A DNA stretch of 59,049 nt from Solirubrobacteraceae bacterium (GCA_030447275.1 JAUJPF010000026.1:1-59049), one strand, 5' to 3'. Numbered from the stretch's first letter, positions 24,895 to 34,086 are shown. Notes: generated by a model not told the origin, from the sequence alone. A program made the numbers and translations.

Positions 24895-26138
24895 GTGCGC
24901 GACCTCCAGGCCCGACTGGACGAGCTGGCCGAGCTGGGCCTGCACCGCCGCATGCGGCTCGTGAGCGGGCCGCAGGGCCCGCGGGTCGTGCTCGACGGCG
25001 CGCCGGTGCTGCTGCTCTGCTCGAACAACTACCTCGGCCTGGCCGACCACCCGCGCGTGCGGGAGGCGGCGGCCGACGCGGCGCTGCGCTGGGGCGCTTG
25101 GCTGCGGGCGCGTCGCGGCTCGTGTCGGGCACGATGACGATCCACCGCCGGCTCGAGCAGCGGCTGGCCGCGTTCAAGGGGACCGAGAGCGCGCTGCTCT
25201 TCGGGTCGGGCTACCTGGCCAACCTCGGCGTCGTGAGCGCGCTGGCCGGCGCCGGGCAGACGGTGTTCTCCGACGAGCTGAACCACGCGTCGATCGTCGA
25301 CGGCTGCCGCCTGGCCCGCGCCCGCACGGTCGTCTACCGCCACGGCGACGTCGAGCACCTCGCGTGGTGCGTCGCGCGCGCCGAGGGCAGCGGCGGCGTC
25401 ATCGTCACCGACTCGGTGTTCTCGATGGACGGCGACGTCGCGCCGCTGCGCGAGATCGTGGCGGTTGCCCGCCGCGCGGGCTGCGGACCGTGGTCGACGA
25501 GGCCCACGGGACCGGCTGCGTCGGCCCGTCGGGGCGCGGCGCCGTGGCGGACGCCGGGCTCGACGGCGAGGTCGACGTGGTCGTCGGCACGCTCGGCAAG
25601 GCGCTCGGGGCCTACGGCGCGTTCGCGGCGTGCTCGGCGACGATGGCCGAGCTCCTCACGAACTGCGCGCGCTCGCTGATCTTCTCGACCGCCCTCCTCC
25701 CGCCGTCGGCGCCGCGCTCGCGGCGCTCGACCTCGTCGAGGAGCAGCCGCAGCTCGTCGCGACGCTGCGCGCGAACGCCATGCGCTGCGCGACGAGCTGG
25801 CGCGCGAGGGCTTCGACGTGAGCGGGTCGACGACGCAGATCGTGCCGCTCGTCGTCGGCGAGCCCGCGGTCGCGATGGCCATCTGCGAGGCGGCGCTCGA
25901 GCGCGGCGTGTTCGCGCAGGCGATCCGGCCGCCGACCGTCCCGGCCGGGACTCCGCGCCTGCGGCTGGCCGTCATGGCCTCGCACACGAAGGCCGAGCTT
26001 CGCGACGCCGCCCGCGCGCTCGGCCGGGCGGCGCTGCATGCCGGCGACCGCCCGGCCGTGGCGTGGCGGGTCGCGGCGTCGCTGTCGACCGACGACTGGG
26101 AGGCGGTGCCCGCGCCGGCCGGGGGGCGCGCCGCATGA
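24895..26138 (+). CDS. bioF: 8-amino-7-oxononanoate synthase (four frame changes)
   Basis: PLP enzyme joining pimeloyl-CoA/ACP and alanine. The protein is complete when read across frames: [15 protein letters not shown], then [66 protein letters not shown] (the PLP Asp and His), [15 protein letters not shown] with the PLP Lys, and [17 protein letters not shown] at the end. Frames change near 25100, 25485, 25700 and 25790, each in the sense of one missing base. Four same-sign events with all motifs kept argue for sequence error. The GTG start is 9 bp past bioB; the end overlaps bioD by ATGA. Confidence 0.85.
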
Positions 26139-26917
26139 CGCCCCCCGGCGCGGCGGCGGCCCCTCACCCGCCGCCGCCCACCTCGCTCGTGGGGCCGCCG
26201 GTGCCCCCCCACACCGGCGGCCCACCGAGAACGCCCGGGCTCTTCGTCACCGGCACCGACACCGGCGCCGGCAAGACCGTCGTCGCCGCCGCGCTGTGCG
26301 CCGCGCTGCGCGCGGCCGGGCGCCGGGTCGCCGCGGTCAAGCCGGTGCTGACGGGCCTCGACGACGCCGGCGCGTCCCCGTGGCCGCTCGACCACGAGCT
26401 GCTGGCCGCCGCGGCCGGCGGCCGCGCCGACGAGGTCGCGCCGCTGCGCTTCGGCCCCGCGGTGTCGCCGCACCTGGCGGCCGAGCTCGCCGGTGCGCCG
26501 ATCGACCCCGCGACCCTCGTCCGGGCGGTCGCCGCCGCGACGGCGGGCGCGGACGTCGCGGTCGTCGAGGGCGTCGGCGGCCTGCTCGTGCCGATCGCGC
26601 CGGACTACGCGGTCCGCGACCTCGCCGCCGATCTCGGGCTCCCGCTCGTCGTCGCGTCCCGGCCGGGGCTCGGCACGATCAACCACACGCTGCTGACGGT
26701 CGAGGCGGCGCGCGCCGCCGGCCTCGACGTGCGCGCGATCGTCCTCGGGCCGTGGCCGGAGGAGCCGTCGGTCGTCGAGCGCTCCAACCGCGCGACGATC
26801 GAGCGGGCGACCGGCGTCGAGGTGGCGACGCTCGAGCGCGTGGCCGCACCCGAGCCCGCGCTGCTTGCCGCCGCCGGCGCGCACCTGCCGGTCGCGCGGT
26901 GGGTGGCGGCGGCCTGA
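26135..26917 (+). CDS. bioD: Dethiobiotin synthetase
   Basis: 260 residues; the first 35 are a Pro/Gly-rich leader not seen in the family. ATP-dependent closure of the ureido ring of dethiobiotin. P-loop GTDTGAGKTVVAAALC, then VAAVKPVLTG (substrate Lys), VAVVEGVGGLLVPI and LGLPLVVASRPGLGTINHTL are standard family motifs. The ATG overlaps the bioF stop (ATGA), showing coupling. Convergent with the HD-GYP gene, 4-bp gap. Confidence 0.92.
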   Translation: MTPPGAAAAPHPPPPTSLVGPPVPPHTGGPPRTPGLFVTGTDTGAGKTVVAAALCAALRAAGRRVAAVKPVLTGLDDAGASPWPLDHELLAAAAGGRADEVAPLRFGPAVSPHLAAELAGAPIDPATLVRAVAAATAGADVAVVEGVGGLLVPIAPDYAVRDLAADLGLPLVVASRPGLGTINHTLLTVEAARAAGLDVRAIVLGPWPEEPSVVERSNRATIERATGVEVATLERVAAPEPALLAAAGAHLPVARWVAAA

Positions 26918-26921
26918 AGGG

Positions 26922-28574
26922 CTACAGCCAGCCCCGCTCGGCGGCGAGGAGCACCGCCTGCGCGCGGTCGGCGACCTCGAGCTTCGCGTACGCGCTGCTC
27001 AGGTGGGAGCGCACGGTGCTCGTCGACACGCCGAGGTCGGTCGCGATCTCCTTGTAGACCTTGCCCTCGGCGAGCCCGCGCAGCGCTTCGCGCTCGCGGT
27101 CCGACAGCGGCGACGGCTGCGACCGGCGCGGGCCCTCGGCCGCGGCCGACTCGTTGAGGTCGAACATCGCGCCGCGCAGCGACTCGGCGGACATCCCGAG
27201 GCGCCGCGCGACGGCGAGCAGCGCGGTGGGGTCGACGCCCTCGCCGGTGGCGTAGTGGGCGAGCATGTCGGCCAGCCTGACGAGCTCGGCGCCGCGCCCG
27301 TGGCCCTCGTCGTGGTGGTGCGCGACGAGCTCGGTGAGCTGCCGCGGCAGCCCCCAGCGGCGCAGCAGGGCGGCGCCCGCCACCGCGTGGTCGAGCCCGA
27401 GCTCCCGGCGCTCCGCCCGCAGGCGCTCCTCGGGTGTCGACGCGTCGCGCACGATGTCGGGGGGATAGCCCGCGTGCAGGCGCGCGAGGACGAGCTTGCC
27501 GACGTCGTGCAGCAGCGCCGCGGCCACCAGCCCGTCGACGTCGGGCTCGTCGAGGACCCGCCCGAGCCGCCGGACCGCGCGGCGGGTCGCCACCGCGTGG
27601 AGGCGGAAGCGCTCGGGCGCGAGCGCCGACGCGCGCAGGTGCTCGAAGACGTCGAACGTCGCAGTGCGCGCGGTCACGCGCGCCAGCTCCGGCATGCCGA
27701 GCGCCTCGATCGCCCCCGGGACGTCGGCGCCCGCGTCGCCCGCCGCGCCGAGGACGGCGGCGGTGAGGCCGGGATCGGTCTCGACGAGGTCGACGACGCG
27801 CGCGACGGCCGGGTGCGGCTCCTCGAGCGCGCGCAGCAGGCGCTGGCGCGACTCCTCCAGCGCGGGCAGCCGGACGCTCGCGATCGCGTCGGGCAGCGCG
27901 GGAGGCAGGGTGGCCGCGGCCCGCGGGGCAGGCCGCGGGGCCGCCGGGGCCGGTGCCGCCTCCTCCCCGCTCTCGGCGGCGGCGGCGACCGCGGCGAGCA
28001 GGGCCTCGGCGACGGCGGGGTCGAAGTGCTGACCGGCCGCGCCGCGGACGAGCGTGCGCGCCTTGAACGGCGACAGCGCGCCGCGGTACGGGCGCTCGGC
28101 CGTCATCGAGCAGTACGCGTCGCAGGCGCCGATGATCCGGCTCTCGAGCGGGATCGCCTCGCCGGCGAGCCCGTCGGGGTAGCCGCGCCCGTCCCAGCGC
28201 TCGTGGTGGAAGCGCACGACCGTCGCCGTCTCCTCGAGGCCGGGCATCCCCGCGAGCGCCTCCGCGCCCCAGACGGGATGGCAGCGCAGGACCGCCCACT
28301 CATCCTGGTCCAGCGGGCGGTCCTTGAGGAGGATCCGATCGGGGACGCCGATCATGCCGACGTCGTGCAGCCGCGCGGCCGCGCGCAGCACCGGCTCGCG
28401 GTCGGCGCCGAGGCCGAGGCGGCCGGCCACGGCGAGCGCCAGCCGGGCGACGCGGTCGGAGTGGCGTGCGGCGTGCTCGGAGCGCACCTCGAGCAGCCGC
28501 GCGAACGCGTCGACGCCGGGGGAGCCGTCGTCCTGCTCGGAGAGGCCGGCGGGGACGGGGACTGCTCTGCTCAA
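26922..28574 (-). CDS. HD-GYP + HDOD + LuxR-HTH regulatory protein
   Basis: 550 residues from a TTG start with GGAGGAA 6 nt upstream. HD-GYP domain at about 22-195: ARLHDVGMIGVP (HD at 70-71), HHERWDGRGYP (GYP at 131-133), ACDAYCSMTAERPYR. This domain cleaves c-di-GMP; the metal His/Asp are present. HDOD-like domain at about 235-430 (AALLHDVGKLVLARLHAGYP). LuxR-type helix-turn-helix at about 485-550 (LSDREREALRGLAEGKVYKE, STSTVRSHLSSAYAKLEV). It thus joins c-di-GMP breakdown to DNA binding in one chain. Divergent from the PAS/GGDEF/EAL gene, with a dyad between. Confidence 0.9.
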   Translation of the reverse strand: MSRAVPVPAGLSEQDDGSPGVDAFARLLEVRSEHAARHSDRVARLALAVAGRLGLGADREPVLRAAARLHDVGMIGVPDRILLKDRPLDQDEWAVLRCHPVWGAEALAGMPGLEETATVVRFHHERWDGRGYPDGLAGEAIPLESRIIGACDAYCSMTAERPYRGALSPFKARTLVRGAAGQHFDPAVAEALLAAVAAAAESGEEAAPAPAAPRPAPRAAATLPPALPDAIASVRLPALEESRQRLLRALEEPHPAVARVVDLVETDPGLTAAVLGAAGDAGADVPGAIEALGMPELARVTARTATFDVFEHLRASALAPERFRLHAVATRRAVRRLGRVLDEPDVDGLVAAALLHDVGKLVLARLHAGYPPDIVRDASTPEERLRAERRELGLDHAVAGAALLRRWGLPRQLTELVAHHHDEGHGRGAELVRLADMLAHYATGEGVDPTALLAVARRLGMSAESLRGAMFDLNESAAAEGPRRSQPSPLSDREREALRGLAEGKVYKEIATDLGVSTSTVRSHLSSAYAKLEVADRAQAVLLAAERGWL

Positions 28575-28590
28575 GGACGTTCCTCCATAC

Positions 28591-28603
28591 GCGTACCGTA
28601 CGC
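28591..28603. promoter_or_regulatory. 13-bp perfect dyad between two c-di-GMP genes
   Basis: GCGTAC-C-GTACGC lies 17 bp from the TTG start of the HD-GYP gene and 93 bp from the ATG of the PAS/GGDEF/EAL gene. A LuxR-type regulator could bind a dyad of this size, so self-regulation is possible. Chance occurrence is not excluded in GC-rich sequence. Confidence 0.4.
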
Positions 28604-28696
28604 CGGGGCCGGGGAGACGGGATCACCGATCGAATCTCGGTCCGCTCCGCCGGCGCCGGATGAAAGGTCCGCGGCGGGGCGGCCGATGGGCTCCCG

Positions 28697-30706
28697 ATGG
28701 TCGACCACGCCGCCGTTCTCGAAGCGCTCCCGCACGGGCTCGTCGTGCTGGACGCGTACGGGCGCGCCATCGCCTGGAACTCCGCCGCGCTGGCCCTCCT
28801 CGACCGCACCGCGCAGACGCTGCAGGGCGCCCGGCCGCCGTTCGCGGGCCCGGCCGCCGTCTTCGGCGAGCAGGGCGCGCCGGTCGCCGAGCTGCGGCCC
28901 GCGGCGCTCGCCGCGCTCGCCCGCGAGCGCAGCGCGATGGTCGTCCACCGCGGCGATCGGGCGATCGAGCTGGCCTTCGCCGCCGCCGCCGGCGACGACG
29001 GCCACGTCGCGTGCACGCTCGCCGACGTGACCGGCCGGACGTCCGCGGCCGACCCCGCCGGCGCCGCGGGGCAGCTCGACGCCGTCGCCGCGCTCGTCGT
29101 GGCGCTGAGCGAGGACGGCCGCATCGAACGCGCCAACGGCGCGGTGCGGACGCTGCTCGGCGCGGAGGCCGCCGACCTCGTCGGCGCGCAGTTCGTCGAG
29201 CTGGCGCTCCCGGTCCGCGCCCGCCCCGAGGCGCGTCGCGCGCTGGCGCGGCTCGCGGCGTCGGGGGCCGCCGAGCCGGAGGTCGAGCGCTTCGAGGCGC
29301 CGCTGCGGACGCTGACCGGCGAGGAGCGCAACGTGTGGTGGCGGGCGACGCGCGGCCCCGGCGGCGGCGCCGTCCTCACCGGCGAGGACGTCACCGAGCG
29401 CACCGGCGTCGAGGCGCGCCTGCGCTTCCTCGCCCACCATGATCGCCTCACGGGCCTTCCCACCCGCGCGCTGCTCGACGAGCACCTCGGGCTCGTCGTC
29501 GCCCGCGCGCGCCGCCTCCAGACCGGCGTCGCCGTCGTGTGGGTCGACCTGCGGCTCGACGCGCGCGGCATCGCCGACAGCGAGCGCGACCCGCTCATCG
29601 GCCAGGCGGCGCAGCGGCTGCGGACCGCGACCCGCGCCGGCGACCTGCTCGCCCGCCCCGGCCGCGACGAGTTCATCCTCGTCCTCACCGACCTCGACGA
29701 CGCCGAGCTGGCCGCCGACGCCGTCGCGGCGCGCGCCGTGCACGACGCGTTCGCGGCGCCGCTCGCCGACGAGGCGGGCAACGACGTCCGGATCGCGCCG
29801 AGCGCCGGCGTCGCGCTGCTGCCCGACCACGCCGACAACGCGGCCGACCTGCTCCACGCGGCGGGGCTCGCGCTCGCCGAGGCGCGCGCCTCGGGCGGCG
29901 GCACGGTGTTCGCGGGCGAGACGGAGCGCGACCCGCAGCGCCCGCTGTCGGCGGTCGCCCGGCTGCGGCGCGCGCTCGACCGCGAGGAGCTCGCGCTGCA
30001 CTTCCAGCCGGTGCGCACGCCGCACGACCTGCGCCTGGCCAGCGCCGAGGCGCTCGTGCGCTGGGACGACCCGGAGCGCGGCCTGCTCGAGCCGTCCGCC
30101 TTCCTCGCCGACGCCGAGGAGACCGGCCTGGTCCGCGACCTCGACGCCTGGGTGCTCGACGCGCTGTGCCGGCAGGCGCGGGCGTGGGGCGACGCCGGCC
30201 TCGTCCCGCGGCTGAGCTTCAACGTCTCGCCGCGCGAGGTGGGCCGGCCCGAGCTGGCCGCCGACATCCTCGAGCGCGTCAGCGCCTACGGGCTCGACCC
30301 GCGGTCGTTCTGCGTCGAGCTTCCGGAGGCGGCCGCGGTGGCCCGGCCGGCACGCGCCGCCGCGCTCGCCGGCGACCTGTGCGACGCCGGCTTCGCGGTC
30401 GCCGTCGACGATGTCGGGGGCGCGCTCGCCTCGCTCGGCCGCCTCCAGGACCTGCGCGCGTGCGCGCTGAAGCTCGACCGCCGGCTGCTGCGCGGCGTCC
30501 CGGACGACCAGCGCGCCTGTTCCGTGCTCTCCGCCGTGCTCGCCCTCGCCAGCTCGCTGGGCATGGCGGCGGTGGCCAAGGGCGTGGAAACCGACGCCCA
30601 GCGCGAGTTCCTCCTCGCCCACGGCGCGCCGCTCGCGCAGGGCGTCCTCCTCGGTCGCCCGGTCGCCGCCAGCGCGATGGGTGACCTGGTGCGCGGCGCG
30701 TTGTGA
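28697..30706 (+). CDS. PAS-PAS-GGDEF(degenerate)-EAL protein
   Basis: 669 residues. Two PAS-like sensor domains (about 5-110 and 130-245), a GGDEF domain from about 250 (AHHDRLTGLPTRALLDEH) and an EAL domain from about 420. The GGDEF signature reads GRDEF (about 322-326), which may impair cyclase activity. The EAL domain keeps the EAL of AEALVRW, the Asn of FNVSPRE, the Glu of ELPE, the Asp pair in VDDVGG, KLDR, KGVET and QGVLLGRP, so phosphodiesterase activity looks possible. Probably a c-di-GMP breakdown or sensing protein. Its stop lies in a 63-bp tandem repeat. Confidence 0.9.
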   Translation: MVDHAAVLEALPHGLVVLDAYGRAIAWNSAALALLDRTAQTLQGARPPFAGPAAVFGEQGAPVAELRPAALAALARERSAMVVHRGDRAIELAFAAAAGDDGHVACTLADVTGRTSAADPAGAAGQLDAVAALVVALSEDGRIERANGAVRTLLGAEAADLVGAQFVELALPVRARPEARRALARLAASGAAEPEVERFEAPLRTLTGEERNVWWRATRGPGGGAVLTGEDVTERTGVEARLRFLAHHDRLTGLPTRALLDEHLGLVVARARRLQTGVAVVWVDLRLDARGIADSERDPLIGQAAQRLRTATRAGDLLARPGRDEFILVLTDLDDAELAADAVAARAVHDAFAAPLADEAGNDVRIAPSAGVALLPDHADNAADLLHAAGLALAEARASGGGTVFAGETERDPQRPLSAVARLRRALDREELALHFQPVRTPHDLRLASAEALVRWDDPERGLLEPSAFLADAEETGLVRDLDAWVLDALCRQARAWGDAGLVPRLSFNVSPREVGRPELAADILERVSAYGLDPRSFCVELPEAAAVARPARAAALAGDLCDAGFAVAVDDVGGALASLGRLQDLRACALKLDRRLLRGVPDDQRACSVLSAVLALASSLGMAAVAKGVETDAQREFLLAHGAPLAQGVLLGRPVAASAMGDLVRGAL

Positions 30707-30823
30707 GGCGCAGCCGAGCAACCGCCAGCGGGTGACTCGCCCCGCGAGTCAGCCGCCCTCGCGTTGTGAGGCGCAGCCGAGCAACCGCCAGCGGGTGACT
30801 CGCCCCGCGAGTCAGCCGCCCTC
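30698..30823. repeat. Perfect 63-bp tandem duplication, each with a hairpin, between convergent genes
   Basis: Units 30698-30760 and 30761-30823 are identical. Each contains TGACTCGC-CCC-GCGAGTCA, a hairpin with 8-bp arms and a 3-nt loop (30733-30751 and 30796-30814), so this is probably a doubled bidirectional terminator, though without a T run. The stop of the PAS/EAL gene lies in unit 1 and the stop of the spermidine synthase-like gene in unit 2. Identity of the copies points to very recent duplication or an assembly artefact. Confidence 0.85.
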
Positions 30824-32329
30824 GCCCTTGGCGGCGACCTCGACGATCGACGCGTCGATGAGCCACTCCACCGGCGCGCGGTCGTCGGTGTAGACCGTCC
30901 CGCCCTCGAGCCGCGGCCCGATGCGCGACGCCGCCTGCCGCGCCCGCGGCCGGAGATCGGGCGGCAGGTCACCGATCGCCGCGCGCAGCTTCGCGGCCGA
31001 CGCGTCGCCCTCGGTGGCGATGAGCAGCGTGTTCGTGTCCTCCGCCGGGTCGCGCAGGACGGTCGGGAAGACATCGGCCATCGTCGCGCCGAGCACCTGC
31101 TCGAGGTCGTCGCTGCCCTCCGGATGGCCGGCGTTGACGAGCAGCACGCCGCCGGGGTTCAGCCGGTCGCGGGCCAGCTCGAAGAACTCCTTGGTGGCCA
31201 GGTAGAAGGGGATGTACGGCTGGCGGTAGGCGTCGACGAGGATCGCGTCGTAGCGCTCGCCGGTCCGGCGCAGGTAGGGCCGCGCGTCGTCGGTGAACGT
31301 GCGCAGCCGCGGGTTTCGCATGCCGAAGTACTCGCGGCCGATGTCCGTCAGCTCGCCGTCGATCTCGACGCCGTCGACGCGCGTCTCTCCGAAGAAGTGC
31401 CCGTACGCGGTCGCCGTCGTCCCCGCCGCGTTGCCGAGGATCGCGATCCGGCGCGGCGGCCCGTCGAGCACCGCGAACGGCGCGACGAGGTACTCGTCCC
31501 AGATGTTGTCGGTCAGGAACGTCCCCGGCCGCTTCATCGAGTGCACGGCCTGGCCCTCGTTGAGCTCGAGGTCGCGCTGGCCGTCGGCGCGCTCGACGAC
31601 GCGGGCGTACTGGTACTCGGTGTCGACCTCGTGGATCACCCGTTCGCCCTGGTCGACGTCGCCCTTGACCGTGCCGACCGGCACGGCGATGAGCGCGGCG
31701 AGCACGACCGGCACGAGCACGAGCCGGCGCCGCGCGAGCCCGGCGACGGCGACGATCGCCAGCGCCAGCGCGAAGACGAGGAACGTCCGGCGCGTCCCGA
31801 GCAGCGGGATCAGCAGCAGCGCGCTCAGGAACGTGCCGAACAGCGAGCCGACGGTGGAGATCGCGTAGAGGCGCCCCGACACGCGGCCGGCCTCGGCCAC
31901 GTCGACGACGGCGAGGCGCAGCGCGTACGGCGCGACGGCGCCCGACACGAGCACGGGCACGGCGATCAGGACGAGCACGGCGACGAGCGAGCCGGCGGCC
32001 GCGCCGGCGGAGATGGAGTCGAGCGCGTCGACGGCGACGCCGAGGAACGGGTCGGCGACGAACGGCACCGCGCCGAGCAGCAGCGCCGAGAGCAGGACGA
32101 TCCGGTAGAGCCCCTCGGGCGTCGGGTTGCGGTCGGCCAGCCGGCCGCCGTACCAGTAGCCGATCGACAGGGCGACGAGGACGACGCCGATGGTGTTCGC
32201 CCACACGATCGTGGACGCGCCGAACGAGGGCGCGAGCAGGCGGGCGGCGGCGATCTCCGCGCCGAGGATGCACGTCCCGACGACGAAGACCACCAGTCCC
32301 AGCGGGGGGGTGAGACGGCGGCGGTCCAT
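30812..32329 (-). CDS. Membrane-anchored spermidine synthase-like protein
   Basis: 505 residues from the ATG at 32329. The first 215 or so residues hold about six to seven membrane helices (GLVVFVVGTCILGAEIAAAR, IGVVLVALSIGYWYGGRL, LVAVLVLIAVPVLVSGA). The rest is a SpeE-type aminopropyltransferase/methyltransferase fold: RIAILGNAAGTTATAYGHFF (SAM-like loop), RVDGVEIDGELTDIGREYFG and DAILVDAYRQPYIPFYLATK. The Asp-rich polyamine gate is not clear, so polyamine activity is uncertain; many actinobacterial relatives are unassigned. Diverges from bioA with 27 bp between starts. Its stop is inside the tandem repeat. Confidence 0.8.
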   Translation of the reverse strand: MDRRRLTPPLGLVVFVVGTCILGAEIAAARLLAPSFGASTIVWANTIGVVLVALSIGYWYGGRLADRNPTPEGLYRIVLLSALLLGAVPFVADPFLGVAVDALDSISAGAAAGSLVAVLVLIAVPVLVSGAVAPYALRLAVVDVAEAGRVSGRLYAISTVGSLFGTFLSALLLIPLLGTRRTFLVFALALAIVAVAGLARRRLVLVPVVLAALIAVPVGTVKGDVDQGERVIHEVDTEYQYARVVERADGQRDLELNEGQAVHSMKRPGTFLTDNIWDEYLVAPFAVLDGPPRRIAILGNAAGTTATAYGHFFGETRVDGVEIDGELTDIGREYFGMRNPRLRTFTDDARPYLRRTGERYDAILVDAYRQPYIPFYLATKEFFELARDRLNPGGVLLVNAGHPEGSDDLEQVLGATMADVFPTVLRDPAEDTNTLLIATEGDASAAKLRAAIGDLPPDLRPRARQAASRIGPRLEGGTVYTDDRAPVEWLIDASIVEVAAKGEGG

Positions 32330-32356
32330 CCGTCTCGCACCGTAGCGTCCGGACCC

Positions 32357-33664
32357 GTGCAGCCCGACACCGCCCGCCTCCGAGAGCTCGACCGTTCGGT
32401 CCTCTGGCACCCGTTCACGCAGCAGCAGGGCTGGTCGGAGGAGGACGCGCCGATCATCGCCCACGCGCGCGGCACGACGCTCCACGACACCGACGGCAAC
32501 ACGTACATCGACGGCGTCTCGTCGCTGTGGTGCACGGTCCACGGCCACCGCCACCCCTCGATCGACGCGGCCGTCCGCCGCCAGCTCGACCAGGTCGCGC
32601 ACACGACGATGCTCGGGCTCTCGCACCCGGCGGCGATCGAGCTCGGCGCGAAGCTGGTCGACCTCGCGCCGCCCGGACTTCAGCGCGTCTTCTACTCCGA
32701 CAGCGGCTCCACCGCGGTCGAGGTCGCGCTGAAGATGGCGTACCAGTGGTGGGCCCAGCAGGGCGAGTGGTGGCGCACGCGGTTCGTCTCGCTGAAGCAC
32801 GCCTACCACGGCGACACGATCGGGTCGGTCAGCGTCGGCGGGATCGACCTCTTCCACGGCTGCTACCGGCCGCTGCTGTTCGAGAGCGTGCAGGCCGAGC
32901 CGGGCGACCTCGCGTCGATGGAGGCGCTGCTGCGCGACGGCGGCGAGGAGGTCGGCGCGGTGATCGTCGAGCCGCTCGTGCAGGGCGCGGCGGGGATCCT
33001 CGTGCACCCCGAGGGCTTCCTGCGCGGCGTGCGCGAGCTGTGCGACCGCTACGGCGTGCTCCTGATCTGCGACGAGGTGGCGGTCGGGTTCGGGCGCACC
33101 GGCACCATGTTCGCGTGCGAGCAGGAGGACGTCTCGCCGGACTTCCTGTGCCTGGCCAAGGGCCTGACGGGCGGCTACCTCCCGCTCGCCGCGACGCTGA
33201 CGACCGAGCGCGTGTACGAGGGCTTCCTCGGCGCGTTCGAGGAGCTCCGGACGTTCTTCCACGGCCACACGTACACGGGCAACCCGCTGGCGTGCGCGGC
33301 GGCGCTGGCGACGCTCGAGGTGTTCGAGCGCGAGCGCACGCTGGAGCACCTGCGGGGCAAGATCGCGCTGCTCGGCGAGCTGCTCGACCGACACGTCGCG
33401 CCGCTGCCCGCGGTCGCCGAGATCCGGCGGCGCGGGTTCATGGTCGGGATCGAGCTCGGCGGGTTCCCGCTCGAGGCGCGCCTCGGCCATCAGGTGACGC
33501 TCGCCGCCCGCCGCCGCGGCGCGATCGTCCGCCCCCTCGGCGACACCATCGTCCTCATGCCGCCGCTCTCGATCGAGGCGCGCGACCTGCGCCGCCTCGT
33601 CGAGATCACCGCCGACGCGATCGCCGAGGCGACCGGCGCCGGCGCGCTGGCCGAAGCGGCTTAG
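32357..33664 (+). CDS. bioA: Adenosylmethionine-8-amino-7-oxononanoate aminotransferase
   Basis: 435 residues from a GTG. WHPFTQQQ near the N-terminus is the BioA signature. DSGSTAVEVALKMAYQWW, ICDEVAVGFGRTG (PLP Asp), CLAKGLTGGYLPLAATL (PLP Lys), GHTYTGNPLACAAALATLE and LPPAVAEIR-type C-terminal parts follow the family order. It transfers the amino group of S-adenosylmethionine to the ketone made by BioF. Separated from bioBFD by 5.4 kb holding the c-di-GMP genes and the spermidine synthase-like gene. No BioC/BioH is seen, so pimeloyl supply comes from elsewhere. Confidence 0.95.
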   Translation: MQPDTARLRELDRSVLWHPFTQQQGWSEEDAPIIAHARGTTLHDTDGNTYIDGVSSLWCTVHGHRHPSIDAAVRRQLDQVAHTTMLGLSHPAAIELGAKLVDLAPPGLQRVFYSDSGSTAVEVALKMAYQWWAQQGEWWRTRFVSLKHAYHGDTIGSVSVGGIDLFHGCYRPLLFESVQAEPGDLASMEALLRDGGEEVGAVIVEPLVQGAAGILVHPEGFLRGVRELCDRYGVLLICDEVAVGFGRTGTMFACEQEDVSPDFLCLAKGLTGGYLPLAATLTTERVYEGFLGAFEELRTFFHGHTYTGNPLACAAALATLEVFERERTLEHLRGKIALLGELLDRHVAPLPAVAEIRRRGFMVGIELGGFPLEARLGHQVTLAARRRGAIVRPLGDTIVLMPPLSIEARDLRRLVEITADAIAEATGAGALAEAA

Positions 33665-34086
33665 CGCCCGCGCGGCAGGAAGCGCCGGGCCGGCTTCTCG
33701 CCGCCGCGCAGCCGCCACGCGGCCGCAGCGGCGGTCGCGAGCGTCGCCGCCGCGCCGGCCGCCGCCTTCAGCGTGCGGGCGTGCCGCTCCGGGTCCGGGA
33801 TCGCGTGGTAGCGCGCGCACGCGCCGTCGACCTCGATGAAGCCGAGCGGCGACACGTCGAGGTGACCGCCGCCTCCCCCGCCCTCGCCGTCGCCCTCCTG
33901 CGCGCCGCCGCCCCCGCGCCCCCAGCCCGCGCCGCCGGACAGCCGCACGCGGGCGACGGGGATCACGGTCCGGTCGCCGGCGACGACGGGCTCGCCGTAT
34001 CAGAGGCGGGCGCCGGAGAGGCGGTCGAGCAGGCTGCGGAGGCCGCCGACGCGCGGCCCCTCCCGGTCCCCGTCGCGCTCGGCCAT
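33661..34086 (-). CDS. GerW/YtfJ-like protein interrupted by an in-frame TGA
   Basis: The ATG at 34086 directly follows the rubredoxin stop. MAERDGDREGPRVGGL and LRSLLDRLSGARL is the usual short helix of the family, then TGA at 34002-34000, then in the same frame YGEPVVAGDRTVIPVARVRL, a Gly-rich block and HLDVSPLGFIEVDGACARYH. The C-terminus is an Ala-rich hydrophobic segment. The whole is about 140 codons. Without the stop it would be a normal family member (sporulation-linked in Firmicutes, unknown role in actinobacteria). A restart at the GTG at 33966 would lose the conserved YGEPV. Nonsense change, sequence error or readthrough are all open. Confidence 0.6.

Noticed and set aside
28591..28603. 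Terminator between c-di-GMP genes
   Set aside because: Arms are only 6 bp with a 1-nt centre and it lies between two starts, so an operator is the better reading.
26865..29030. 721-codon plus-strand frame opposite the HD-GYP gene
   Set aside because: Antisense shadow of the HD-GYP gene; low-complexity Arg/Ala/Gly text and no motif.
34000..34002. Selenocysteine codon in the GerW-like gene
   Set aside because: No downstream selenocysteine element is apparent by eye and relatives as I recall them have an ordinary residue; nonsense change or error is more likely.
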